Shown piece after piece: positions 7,693-16,032 of a stretch of DNA of 64,000 nt. The notes under the pieces are model-generated. The model made no database searches and was not told where the DNA came from. It saw only the letters and a program-made list of their open reading frames with translations. Position numbers and translations under genes: made by a program. The stretch covers positions 12,042 to 76,041 of the forward strand of contig NZ_JBHUIY010000020.1 in the NCBI RefSeq assembly GCF_042683125.1. Reading direction: 5' to 3'. Within the stretch, counting starts at the first letter, position 1, and every line of letters starts with the position of its first letter. This stretch comes from Phaeospirillum tilakii. GTDB lineage: Bacteria; Pseudomonadota; Alphaproteobacteria; Rhodospirillales; Magnetospirillaceae.

Positions 7693-9609
7693 CTACCGGA
7701 TTCGCCGGCCCGACCCGGCGGGGCGTTCGTCGAACAGGTCGGCGAGCTGGATCATCATCGTTCCCCCCAGTTCCTCGGCATCCATCAGGGTGACGGCGCG
7801 GCGGTAATAGCGGGTGACGTCGTGGCCGATGCCGATCGCCACCAGTTCGACCGGCGAGCGGGTCTCGATCATCGCGATCACTTCGCGCAGATGCTTTTCG
7901 AGGGTGTTGCCGGGATTGGCCGACAGGGTCGAATCATCGACCGGGGCGCCGTCGGAGATCACCATCAGGATGCGGCGGGCCTCGGGCCGGCCGAGCAGCC
8001 GCTCATGCGCCCACAGCAGCGCCTCGCCGTCGATGTTCTCCTTGAGGATCCCCTCGCGCAGCATCAGCCCGAGGTTGCGGCGCGCCCGCCGCCACGGCGC
8101 GTCGGCCGCCTTGTAGACGATGTGGCGCAGATCGTTGAGCCGGCCGGGATTGGCCGGCTTGCCGGCATTGGTCCAGGCCTCGCGCGCCTCGCCGCCCTTC
8201 CAGGCCTTGGTGGTGAAGCCGAGCACCTCGACCTTGACCCCGCAGCGTTCGAGGGTGCGGGCGAGGATGTCGGCGCTCATCGCCGCGACGGTGATCGGCC
8301 GGCCGCGCATCGAGCCGGAATTGTCGATCAGCAGGCTGACCACCGTGTCGCGGAAATCGGTTTCCTTCTCGATCTTGAACGACAGCGAATGGGTCGGGTT
8401 GACCACCACCCGGGCCAGCCGGCCGGTGTCGAGCATTCCCTCTTCCAGGTCGAACGCCCAGGAGCGGGTCTGCTGCGCCATCAGCTTGCGTTGCAGCCGG
8501 TTGGCCAGCCGCGCCACCACCCCTTGCAGGCGCGACAGATGCTGGTCGAGCTGGCCGCGCAGCCGGGTCAGTTCGTCGGAATCGCACAAGGCCTCGGCCC
8601 CGATCACCTGATCGAATCGGGTGGTGTAGGCGCGGTAGGGCGCCTCGCCCGGGTCGGTGGCGGTGTCGGCGCGCCGCCGCGACGGCCCGCCCGGCTGGTC
8701 GAGCCCGGCGCCGGACAGCATCATCTCGTCGCCGGGGTCGCCGGCCTCGTCGTCGCCGGGCTCGCCGGCCGAGCCGGGGGCCTCGGTGTCGCCGGGGCTG
8801 TCGGGCGGGCTGCCGTCGCCGCTGTCGCCGCCCTCGCCCTCCTCGCTGCCGGGGCCGGCCTCGGGCTGCTCGGCGCCGCCCTCGCTCTCGCCGGTTTCCT
8901 CGCCGTCGCCGCCGGCCTCGCCGCCGATCTCGAGCTGGCGCAGCAGGTCGTCGAGGCCACGGGCGAACGAGGCCTGATCGCCGAGCAGGGAGACGAGGCG
9001 GTCGAGCGCCGGCCCGGCCTTGGCCTCGATCTCGCCCCGCCACAGTTCGACCGCGGCGCGGGCCGAGGCGGGCGGGGCCAGCCCGGCGAAGCGTTCGCGG
9101 GCGATCAGGGCCACCGCCTCGGCCAGCGGCACCTGATCGCGCCGGGTGACGCGGTCAAGCCCCTCGGCCTGGATGCGGGCTTCGAGCAGTTCGGTCAGGT
9201 TGGCGGCAACCCCGGCCATCCGCCGGGTGCCGAGCGCCTCGACCCGGGCCTGCTCGACCGCCTCGAAGATCTGGCGGGCGTCGGCCTGACGCGGCAGGCG
9301 GCGCAGATGCAGCGCGTCGTCGTGATAGCGCAGCCGCAGCGCCACCTGATCGGCGGTGCCGCGCAGCCGGGCCAGATCGGTGGCCAGCACGGTACGGGGC
9401 GGCGCGGGCAGGCGCACCTCGCTGCCGCGCACCCGGCCCTGGCCGACGCCGTATTCGACCTCGATGCCGGCATGGCCGGCGATCGCCCGCAGGGTGGCGG
9501 CGGTGGCGCGGCGGATCAGTTCGGCCGGGCTTTCCTCGCCGCCGGGGCCGAGGCGGGGGGCCTCGCCGCGCGGGGCGGGGCCGTCGCTACGCTGGGGGGG
9601 GAACGCCAT
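7693..9609 (-). CDS. cobT: Cobaltochelatase subunit CobT
   Basis: 638 residues, the usual size for CobT of aerobic cobalamin synthesis. CobT works with CobS and CobN to insert cobalt into hydrogenobyrinic acid a,c-diamide. The N-terminal helical region is followed by a long acidic Glu/Gly/Asp/Pro-rich linker (about 225-315), then a C-terminal VWA domain with the metal-ion-dependent adhesion motif DNSGSM (Asp about 429). Its start lies 4 nt after the cobS stop, typical of the cobST operon. A magnesium chelatase BchD role is less likely given CobT-type architecture and the CobS partner. Confidence 0.95.
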   Translation of the reverse strand: MAFPPQRSDGPAPRGEAPRLGPGGEESPAELIRRATAATLRAIAGHAGIEVEYGVGQGRVRGSEVRLPAPPRTVLATDLARLRGTADQVALRLRYHDDALHLRRLPRQADARQIFEAVEQARVEALGTRRMAGVAANLTELLEARIQAEGLDRVTRRDQVPLAEAVALIARERFAGLAPPASARAAVELWRGEIEAKAGPALDRLVSLLGDQASFARGLDDLLRQLEIGGEAGGDGEETGESEGGAEQPEAGPGSEEGEGGDSGDGSPPDSPGDTEAPGSAGEPGDDEAGDPGDEMMLSGAGLDQPGGPSRRRADTATDPGEAPYRAYTTRFDQVIGAEALCDSDELTRLRGQLDQHLSRLQGVVARLANRLQRKLMAQQTRSWAFDLEEGMLDTGRLARVVVNPTHSLSFKIEKETDFRDTVVSLLIDNSGSMRGRPITVAAMSADILARTLERCGVKVEVLGFTTKAWKGGEAREAWTNAGKPANPGRLNDLRHIVYKAADAPWRRARRNLGLMLREGILKENIDGEALLWAHERLLGRPEARRILMVISDGAPVDDSTLSANPGNTLEKHLREVIAMIETRSPVELVAIGIGHDVTRYYRRAVTLMDAEELGGTMMIQLADLFDERPAGSGRRIR

Positions 9610-9613
9610 CGCC

Positions 9614-10615
9614 TCAGGCCAGCCGCCGCGCCGGACCCTCGGCCAGCTCCTCGCCGAAGCAGCGCTGGTAGTAATCCGCCAGCACCGGCCGCTCGATCTC
9701 GTCGCACTTGTTGAGGAAGGTCAGGCGGAAGGCCACCGCCTTGTCGCCGAAGATGCGGATGTTCTCGCCCCAGGTGATCACCGTGCGCGGGCTCATCACC
9801 GTCGAGATGTCGCCGTTCATGAAGCCGGTGCGGCTGAGATCGGCCACCATCACCATCTTCGACACCAGATCGCGCCCCTCGGCAGTGTCGAACTCGGGCA
9901 GCTTGGCCACCACGATGGCGCATTCGACCTCGTGTTCGAGATAATTGAGGGTGGCGACGATGTTCCAGCGGTCCATCTGGCCCTGGTTGATCTGCTGGGT
10001 GCCGTGATAGAGCCCGGTGGTGTCGCCGAGGCCGACGGTGTTGGCGGTGGCGAACAGGCGGAAGGCCGGATGCGGCCGGATCACCCGGTTCTGGTCGAGC
10101 AGGGTCAGCCGTCCCTCGACCTCCAGCACCCGCTGGATCACGAACATCACGTCGGGCCGGCCGGCGTCGTATTCGTCGAACACCAGGGCGCAGGGATGCT
10201 GCAACGCCCAGGGCAGGATCCCCTCGCGGAACTCGGTGATCTGCTGGCCGTCCTTCAGCACGATCGCGTCCTTGCCGATCAGGTCGATCCGGCTGACGTG
10301 GCTGTCGAGGTTGATGCGGATGCAGGGCCAGTTGAGCCGGGCCGCCACCTGCTCGATATGGGTCGATTTGCCGGTGCCGTGATAGCCCTGGATCATCACC
10401 CGCCGGTTATAGGCGAAGCCGGCCAGAATGGCGCGGGTGGTGTCGGGGTCGAAGCGGTAGGTCGGATCGAGATCGGGCACGTGCTCGCTGCCCAGGCTGA
10501 AGGCGGGCACCGTCATGTCGCAATCGAGGCCGAACACCTCGCGGGCGGAAATCTCGATGTCGGGCTCGGCCATCGGGTGGTCCGAGGCGAACGGGGTCTG
10601 GGCTTTGGCAGTCAT
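9614..10615 (-). CDS. cobS: Cobaltochelatase subunit CobS (AAA+ ATPase)
   Basis: 333 residues. AAA+ motor of the aerobic cobaltochelatase. Walker A GYHGTGKST (about residues 77-85) and Walker B LVFDEYDAGR are intact. The N-terminal segment after the start (KAQTPFASDHPMAEPDIEIS) matches the CobS type. The ATG chosen follows a CGAGGA motif; a TTG 48 nt upstream overlaps the J-domain gene's end and lacks support. It lies between the J-domain gene (44 nt away) and cobT (4 nt away). Confidence 0.95.
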   Translation of the reverse strand: MTAKAQTPFASDHPMAEPDIEISAREVFGLDCDMTVPAFSLGSEHVPDLDPTYRFDPDTTRAILAGFAYNRRVMIQGYHGTGKSTHIEQVAARLNWPCIRINLDSHVSRIDLIGKDAIVLKDGQQITEFREGILPWALQHPCALVFDEYDAGRPDVMFVIQRVLEVEGRLTLLDQNRVIRPHPAFRLFATANTVGLGDTTGLYHGTQQINQGQMDRWNIVATLNYLEHEVECAIVVAKLPEFDTAEGRDLVSKMVMVADLSRTGFMNGDISTVMSPRTVITWGENIRIFGDKAVAFRLTFLNKCDEIERPVLADYYQRCFGEELAEGPARRLA

Positions 10616-10659
10616 GCGATGTCCTCGAGGGGAAACGGCCCGGGCCGGCGGCGCGGCCG

Positions 10660-11244
10660 TCAAGGAATGTCCAGGCTGGATTTGAGGGTGTTGTAGGCTT
10701 GGTTGATCCGCTTGAAGCGCTCCTCCGCCTCCTTGTCGCCGCCATTGGCGTCGGGGTGGTGGCGCTTGACCAGTTCCTTGTAGCGCGCCTTGAGCCGGTC
10801 CTGGGTCAAGGGCGGGGTCAGCGCCAGCACGCCCATCGCCTCTTCCTCCGGGCTGGGCGGCGCGGCCGGACGGGCGGCCTCGCTCTCTTCGTCGCCGAAC
10901 AGCTCGAACGGGTCGGCGAAGGCGAAGGCGAAGCGGCGGCCGGTGCCCTGCCGCCCCAGCGGCCAGGTCGGGCGCTGCCAGGTCGAATCCCGGCGCAGCT
11001 CGGCCTCGATCTCGTCCGGCCCCATTCCGGCATAATAATTCCAGGCCGAATTATAGGCGCGAACATGGTCGAGACAGAACCAGTAATAGTCTGTCAGATT
11101 GTCACGGGAGCGCGGAGCACGGTAATCGGCCGACTGGTCGCAGCCGGGATGGTCGCACCGACGGGTTTCGGGCGGCGGCTCGGTGGTGGCAGGGGCGGTG
11201 CGCCGGCGCGGGCGCGACTGGGCGGATGTCATCGTGTCGGTCAT
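10660..11244 (-). CDS. J-domain (DnaJ-like) protein next to cobS
   Basis: 194 residues. The C-terminal ~60 residues form a J domain with the HPD tripeptide (KRHHPDANGGD) that stimulates DnaK-type chaperones. The N-terminal part holds a CDHPGC motif and a second Cys (WFCLDH) that could bind a metal, then the conserved YNSAWNYYAG segment. This family commonly sits upstream of cobS-cobT in alphaproteobacteria and may assist chelatase assembly (inference). The ATG at MTDTMTSAQ is preferred over an upstream start that adds a Pro/Arg-rich stretch. Confidence 0.85.
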   Translation of the reverse strand: MTDTMTSAQSRPRRRTAPATTEPPPETRRCDHPGCDQSADYRAPRSRDNLTDYYWFCLDHVRAYNSAWNYYAGMGPDEIEAELRRDSTWQRPTWPLGRQGTGRRFAFAFADPFELFGDEESEAARPAAPPSPEEEAMGVLALTPPLTQDRLKARYKELVKRHHPDANGGDKEAEERFKRINQAYNTLKSSLDIP

Positions 11245-11328
11245 AATGGGGCGTGGCCGCGCCCAAGGCAAGGCGGGGCGGGGGTGATCCTCCGCTCATT
11301 TTGCCACGAATCCTTCACCTTTTTCGAA

Positions 11329-11356
11329 TTGCGTCCGGGTCGCCGCCCGCTATAAC
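11329..11356 (+). promoter_or_regulatory. Candidate sigma-70 promoter for pstB-phoU
   Basis: TTGCGT, 16-nt spacer, TATAAC, about 43 nt before the pstB ATG in the gap divergent to the J-domain gene. I do not see a convincing Pho box. Pattern match only. Confidence 0.45.
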
Positions 11357-11398
11357 CGGCGCTACCATCGTTTCCGCGCGGACCAGAAGGACTCCCGT

Positions 11399-12178
11399 AT
11401 GCCCGATCCAGGGGCCCCCGCCTCCAAGATGACCGCCCGTCGCCTGGCCGTGCGCTATGACGGAAAACTCGCCCTCAAGACCGTTGATCTCGACATCCCC
11501 GCCGGCCGGGTCACCGCGCTGATCGGTCCCTCCGGCTGCGGCAAATCGACCTTCCTGCGCTGCCTCAACCGGATGAACGACACCATCGTCGGCGCCCGGG
11601 TCGAGGGCGAGGTGACGCTCGACGGCGAACCGCTCTACGGCCCGGGGGCGATCGATCCGGTGCTGCTGCGTTCGCGGGTCGGGATGGTGTTCCAGAAGCC
11701 CAATCCCTTCCCCAAGTCGATCTACGACAATGTCGCCTTCGGCCCGCGCCTGATGCGCCGGGTGGCCGAGGGCGAGGAGATGGACGCGCTGGTGCAATCG
11801 AGCCTGGAACAGGCCGGGCTGTGGGCCGAGGTCAAGGACCGGCTCGACGCCAAGGGCACCGGGCTGTCGGGCGGCCAGCAGCAGCGTCTGTGCATCGCCC
11901 GCGCCATCGCGGTCGGTCCCGAGGTGATCCTGATGGACGAGCCCTGTTCGGCGCTCGACCCGATCGCCACCGCCAAGGTCGAGGAGTTGATCGATTCCTT
12001 GCGCGATCGCTTCACGATCGTCATCGTGACCCATTCCATGCAACAGGCGGCGCGGGTGTCCCAGGTCACCGCCTTCTTCCATCTCGGCACCATCGTCGAG
12101 GTGGGGGCGACCGAGCAGCTGTTCACCGCGCCGGTCCACGAACTGACCCAGGGCTACATCACCGGCCGGTTCGGCTGA
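11399..12178 (+). CDS. pstB: Phosphate ABC transporter ATP-binding protein PstB
   Basis: 259 residues, the normal PstB length. It powers high-affinity phosphate import through PstCA and, with PhoU, signals phosphate status. Walker A GPSGCGKST (about 43-51), the ABC signature LSGGQQQR (about 155) and Walker B ILMDEPCSALDP are intact, and the family-specific region VFQKPNPFPKSIYDNVAFG is present. pstS, pstC and pstA are not upstream: the neighbour is a divergent J-domain gene. This copy is therefore detached from its permease genes. phoU follows after 14 nt. Confidence 0.95.
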   Translation: MPDPGAPASKMTARRLAVRYDGKLALKTVDLDIPAGRVTALIGPSGCGKSTFLRCLNRMNDTIVGARVEGEVTLDGEPLYGPGAIDPVLLRSRVGMVFQKPNPFPKSIYDNVAFGPRLMRRVAEGEEMDALVQSSLEQAGLWAEVKDRLDAKGTGLSGGQQQRLCIARAIAVGPEVILMDEPCSALDPIATAKVEELIDSLRDRFTIVIVTHSMQQAARVSQVTAFFHLGTIVEVGATEQLFTAPVHELTQGYITGRFG

Positions 12179-12192
12179 GGGGCGACACAGGT

Positions 12193-12906
12193 ATGAGCAT
12201 CGGCGAGCAGCACATCGTCAAATCCTTCGACGTCGAACTGGGCAAACTGACCGACGCGGTGGCGCGGATGGGCGGCCTCGCCGAGGCCCAGCTCGCCGCC
12301 GCGATCGAGGCGCTCGAGACCCGCGACAGCGAACAGGCCAGCCGGGTGGTGGGCGAGGATTCCCGCATCGACGAGATCGATGCCTTCATCAACGAGCAGG
12401 CGATCCGCGTCCTCGCCCTGCGCGGCCCGCTGGCCGACGATCTGCGCACGGCGGTCACCGCGCTGAAGATCGGCGGCGAGATCGAGCGGATCGGCGATCT
12501 GGCCGCCAACGTCGCCAAGCGTTCGCTGGTATTGAACCAGGCCCCGGCGGTGGCGCAGGTGCGCTCGGTCGGCCGGCTCGGGCGCGAGGCGCTGGCGATG
12601 GTCAAGGACGTGCTCGACGCCTATCTGACCTCGGATTCCGCCCGTGCCGTCGCGGTGCGCGAGCGCGACCGTGACCTCGACGAGATTCATTCGGCGCTGT
12701 TCCGCGAGATCCTGACCTACATGATCGAGGATCCGCGCAACATCACCTCGTGCAGCCACCTGCTGTTCATCGCCAAGAATCTGGAGCGGATCGGCGATCA
12801 CGCCACCAACATCGCCGAGATGACCTATTTCCGCGTTTCCGGCAAGGCGCTGCCCGACGACCGGGTCAAGCACGACACCTCTTCTTCCGCCCCCGAAGAG
12901 GTTTAA
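12193..12906 (+). CDS. phoU: Phosphate signalling protein PhoU
   Basis: 237 residues, made of two repeated three-helix bundles as in the PhoU family. Both copies of the metal-binding signature are visible: GGEIERIGDLAANVAK in the first half and AKNLERIGDHATNIAE in the second. PhoU links the Pst transporter to the PhoR/PhoB system and prevents phosphate overload. It lies 14 nt after pstB. The convergent Pit/DUF47 pair downstream gives a phosphate-handling cluster. Confidence 0.95.
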   Translation: MSIGEQHIVKSFDVELGKLTDAVARMGGLAEAQLAAAIEALETRDSEQASRVVGEDSRIDEIDAFINEQAIRVLALRGPLADDLRTAVTALKIGGEIERIGDLAANVAKRSLVLNQAPAVAQVRSVGRLGREALAMVKDVLDAYLTSDSARAVAVRERDRDLDEIHSALFREILTYMIEDPRNITSCSHLLFIAKNLERIGDHATNIAEMTYFRVSGKALPDDRVKHDTSSSAPEEV

Positions 12907-12909
12907 AAG

Positions 12910-12965
12910 GCCCGGGGTCCAGGGGCCTTGCGGCCCCTGGCGGGTGCGGGCAGGGCCCGCGTCCT
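12910..12965. repeat. Hairpin module at convergent junction (copy D1)
   Basis: Lies between the convergent phoU and Pit-transporter genes. It has a CCAGGGGCC/GGCCCCTGG stem closed by a TTGC-type loop, then a GCGGG/CCCGC stem. The stem differs from the copy near 15980-16030 by compensatory changes. Probable bidirectional terminator. Confidence 0.5.
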
Positions 12966-12967
12966 GG

Positions 12968-13972
12968 CTACCAGAGGAAGCGCGACAGCCACCACGCCCC
13001 GGCGCCGACACTGGCGGCGGCGGGGATGGTGATCACCCAGGCCACCACGATGTTGGCGGCGATGTTCCAGCGCACCGCCGACAGCTTGCGGGCGGCGCCG
13101 ACGCCGACGATGGCGCCGGTGATGGTGTGGGTGGTCGAGACCGGCACCCCGGCCCAGGTGGCGGTGAACAGGGTGATCGCCCCGCCGGTTTCGGCGCAGA
13201 AGCCCTGCACCGGCTTGAGGTCGGTGATCTTCGACCCCATCGTCTTGACGATCCGCCAGCCGCCCAGCAGGGTGCCGAGCCCCATCGCCAGCTGACAGAC
13301 CACCGCCACCCAGACCGGGACGTGGAATTCCGACCCGAGCAGCCCCTGGCTGAACAGCAGCACGGCGATGATGCCCATCGTCTTCTGGGCGTCGTTGCCG
13401 CCATGGCCGAGCGAGTACATCGCCGCCGAGAAGAACTGAAGGACGCGGAAGCGGCGATCGACCGCGAACGGGGTCGAGCGGCGGCAGGCCCACGACACCG
13501 CCAGGGTCAGCAGCATCGCCAGGATCAGCCCGACCAGCGGCGACAGCACGATCGCCGAGCCGGCCTTGATGAAGCCGGAGGCGACCAGGGCGTCGCCGCC
13601 GCCCTTGGCGATGCCGGCCCCGGCCAGCCCGCCGATCAGGGCGTGCGAGCTGGAGGAGGGGATCCCCAGCGCCCAGGTGACGATGTTCCACAGGATCGCC
13701 CCGGCCAGGGCGCCGAACACGACATGGCTGTCCATCAGCGCCGGGGTGACGATGCCGGTGCCGATGGTGGCGGCGACGTGGGGGGCGAACACCAGCAGGG
13801 CGACGGTGTTGAAGAAGGCGGCCCAGACCACCGCGTATTTGGGCGACAGCACCCGGGTCGAGACCACGGTGGCGATCGAATTGGCCGCGTCATGCAGGCC
13901 GTTGAGGAAATCGAAGACCAGGGCGACCAGCACCAGCGCCCAGATCACCGGCAGAGCGACTGCGACTTCCAT
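12968..13972 (-). CDS. Inorganic phosphate transporter, PiT family
   Basis: 334 residues with about ten hydrophobic segments, consistent with a short bacterial PiT permease that imports phosphate (as metal-phosphate) with protons or cations. The family signature FDFLNGLHDAANSIATVV near the N-terminus and the duplicated GSKITDL-type region near residue 240 (TMGSKITDLKPVQGFCAE) are present. The upstream DUF47 gene ends 5 nt before it, a conserved pairing that supports phosphate transport. Confidence 0.92.
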   Translation of the reverse strand: MEVAVALPVIWALVLVALVFDFLNGLHDAANSIATVVSTRVLSPKYAVVWAAFFNTVALLVFAPHVAATIGTGIVTPALMDSHVVFGALAGAILWNIVTWALGIPSSSSHALIGGLAGAGIAKGGGDALVASGFIKAGSAIVLSPLVGLILAMLLTLAVSWACRRSTPFAVDRRFRVLQFFSAAMYSLGHGGNDAQKTMGIIAVLLFSQGLLGSEFHVPVWVAVVCQLAMGLGTLLGGWRIVKTMGSKITDLKPVQGFCAETGGAITLFTATWAGVPVSTTHTITGAIVGVGAARKLSAVRWNIAANIVVAWVITIPAAASVGAGAWWLSRFLW

Positions 13973-13977
13973 TGGGG

Positions 13978-14619
13978 TCAGACCTGTTCGATGACGATGG
14001 TTTCGATCACGTTGGCGACGTCGTCGAAGCGGTCGGTGACCTTTTCCAGCCGCTGGTAGAGTTCCTTGCGGGCGATCAGCCGGACCGGGTCGCGTTCACT
14101 GGCGAACAGGGCGCGCAGCCCCTCGCGCTGGCGCTGGTCGGCGATGCTTTCCTGGCGGCCGATCTCCTCGCACAACTGGTTGATGGTCTCGGCGTTGCGG
14201 TTGATCTGGCGCATCATCGGGATCGCCTCGGCCAGCAGGCGGGCGCAGGCGGAGATGCCGGCGGCGAAATCGCGCATGTCGGGGCTGAAATCGCGCACCC
14301 CATAGACATCGACCCGCTGGGCGACGTCCTCGATCCCATCGACGGTGTTGTCCATCGCGGTGATCAGGCGGTGGATCTGGTCGCGGTCGAACGGGGTGAT
14401 GAAGCTGCGGTGCAGGGCCTGGAGGGTCTTGCGGGTGATGGCGTCGGCCTCGCCCTCGACGGTACAGATCCGGCGGTGGTGGAGCACCATGTCCGCCCCG
14501 TCGGCCATCAGATCCTCCAGCGCGCCGGCTGCCTCCTGGACCTTGAGGGCATGGGCGGCGAAAAGATCGACGAACCGCTCTTCTCGCGGCATCAGGGACT
14601 GAAACAGGCGAAGCAGCAT
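13978..14619 (-). CDS. DUF47/PhoU-like Pit accessory protein
   Basis: 213 residues, all-helical and PhoU-like, with the family motifs EGEADAITRKTLQALH and ITPFDRDQIHRLITAMDN. DUF47 proteins (TIGR00153-like) are commonly encoded with Pit transporters and are thought to regulate them. The ATG at MLLRLFQSLMP is chosen because it follows GGAGA at about 10 nt; the open frame continues 51 nt upstream with an Arg/Pro-rich stretch that looks non-coding. The Pit gene starts 5 nt downstream. Confidence 0.9.
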   Translation of the reverse strand: MLLRLFQSLMPREERFVDLFAAHALKVQEAAGALEDLMADGADMVLHHRRICTVEGEADAITRKTLQALHRSFITPFDRDQIHRLITAMDNTVDGIEDVAQRVDVYGVRDFSPDMRDFAAGISACARLLAEAIPMMRQINRNAETINQLCEEIGRQESIADQRQREGLRALFASERDPVRLIARKELYQRLEKVTDRFDDVANVIETIVIEQV

Positions 14620-14772
14620 TTGGGGAGGTCTCCGTCGGTGTCCGCTCGCGCCCCGGCGCGGGCGCGGCATCGATACCAGATAAGGCAGATGTGTGACAGG
14701 GCCTTGCCGACGGCAAGGGCGGATGGATTCGGCGCTTGTGCCGAAGGCGGCTCCCTTCTACCCTTCTTGGCC

Positions 14773-15237
14773 ATGACGATCCGCCGCCGCCTGCTTCCGC
14801 CTGTCGTTTTCGCCGCCCTGCTGCTGGCGGCCGCCGCGCCGGCCCGGGCCGAGGGCGGGGTGCCCGACAGCGTGCCGGGCGAGGTGGTGGTCAGCGTCTG
14901 GAGCTTCGTCACCCCCGGCATGCCGGAAAAGCGCGGCTGCCGCATCCGGGTGGTGGTCGACAACCATACCCCGCTGCCGATCGGCTTTGCCGGCAAGTTC
15001 ACCGGCAGCCTCAAGGGGCAGGTGCTCGACGCGTGGCTGGTCTCGACCAGCGGGATCCCCCCCAAGGGCAGCGCCGAACGGCTTTATTCCTGCGTGATGC
15101 GGCCCGACCGGCTCGAACTGACCGCCGACAGCCCCTACGGCTATCCCCAGACCTGCGAGGTGTCGGGCCAGAAGGTCAATCCCTGTCCGTTCAAGGCCCG
15201 GGTGGTGTCCAATGCCAAGGAGATCGTCCAGCCGTGA
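14773..15237 (+). CDS. Secreted hypothetical protein, coupled to a ParA-like gene
   Basis: 154 residues with a clear Sec signal peptide: basic MTIRRR, a hydrophobic core, then APARA as the likely cleavage site near residue 26. The mature part is about 128 residues with four cysteines (KRGCR, YSCV, QTCEV, NPCPF), suggesting two disulfides in the periplasm. I do not recognise the family. The stop overlaps the GTG of the ParA-like gene (GTGA), so the two are translated together. The open frame continues far upstream but only over the antisense of the DUF47 gene. Confidence 0.75.
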   Translation: MTIRRRLLPPVVFAALLLAAAAPARAEGGVPDSVPGEVVVSVWSFVTPGMPEKRGCRIRVVVDNHTPLPIGFAGKFTGSLKGQVLDAWLVSTSGIPPKGSAERLYSCVMRPDRLELTADSPYGYPQTCEVSGQKVNPCPFKARVVSNAKEIVQP

Positions 15238-15866
15238 GCCGGGCGCCCCTCACCATTCTGGTCGGCAACCTGAAGGGGGGATGCGGCAAGACCACGCTGG
15301 CGACCCATCTCGCCGCCGCCCTGGCCGGGCGGGGGCTGGTCACCGCGCTCGGCGATTGCGACCGTCAGGCCTCCAGCTTGGCTTGGCTCGGCCGGCGCGC
15401 GGCCGGGCTGCCGCAGATCCTCGGCCTCGATTGGGCCAAGCAGGTCGAGTCGGTGCCCAAGGGGCTCGACCGGCTGGTGATCGACGCCCCGGCGGCGATG
15501 CATCACAAGGACGTCGAGGATCTGATCGACATCAGCGACATCGTGGTGGTGCCGGTGCTGCCCGGTGCCTTCGACCAGGACGCCACCGCCCGCTTCCTCG
15601 ACCGGCTGGCCAAGGTCAAGGCGGTGCGCAAGAACAAGCGGGTGGTGGCGGTGGTCGGCAACCGGCTGCGGCCCGGCACCCGCGCCAGCGAACAGCTCGA
15701 CCGCTTCTTCGCCGGGCTCGGCTTCCCGGTGGTGGCGCGGCTGCGCGACACCCAGCTCTATCCCGCCGCCGCCGCGCGCGGCAGCAGCCTGTTCGAAAGC
15801 CCGGAAGGGCGGGTCAAAAGCTATCTGGCCGAATGGGCGCCGCTGCTGGCCCTGATCGAAGGCTGA
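15234..15866 (+). CDS. ParA/MinD-like P-loop ATPase
   Basis: 210 residues. Deviant Walker A of the ParA/MinD family, GNLKGGCGKTTLA (about residues 11-23), with the signature lysine; Walker A' region ALGDCDRQASSLAWL; Walker B LVIDAPAAM. Proteins of this size are usually orphan ParA-like ATPases that position cargo or act as chromosome or plasmid partition motors with an unlinked partner. No ParB-like gene is adjacent. The GTG start overlaps the stop of the upstream secreted-protein gene by 4 nt, an unusual pairing of a cytoplasmic ATPase with an exported protein. Confidence 0.87.
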   Translation: MSRAPLTILVGNLKGGCGKTTLATHLAAALAGRGLVTALGDCDRQASSLAWLGRRAAGLPQILGLDWAKQVESVPKGLDRLVIDAPAAMHHKDVEDLIDISDIVVVPVLPGAFDQDATARFLDRLAKVKAVRKNKRVVAVVGNRLRPGTRASEQLDRFFAGLGFPVVARLRDTQLYPAAAARGSSLFESPEGRVKSYLAEWAPLLALIEG

Positions 15867-15867
15867 T

Positions 15868-16032
15868 GTGGGCTCCGCCCACCCCCGCCAAGGGCCGAAG
15901 GCCCTTGGATCCCCTTCCTTGCCCTTCGCGCGGCCAAGATCCGCGCCCAAGCTGAAAGGCCGTTCCGTGCCCGACCCCCAAGGGGTTCCAAGGGCCTTGC
16001 GGCCCTTGGCGGGGGCGGGCAGAGCCCGCTGA
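15868..16032. repeat. Hairpin modules at convergent junction (copy D2, two inverted units)
   Basis: Between the convergent ParA-like and hbd genes. Two units face each other: one with CCAAGGGCC(GAA)GGCCCTTGG near 15888-15911 and one with CCAAGGGCC(TTGC)GGCCCTTGG near 15982-16005, followed by GCGGGC/GCCCGC near 16015-16031. Same family as the modules at 5120 and 12910. Probable terminators for both strands. Confidence 0.5.

Noticed and set aside
11281..11398. Pho box before pstB
   Set aside because: I looked for CTGTCAT-like direct repeats at 11-bp spacing and found none convincing.
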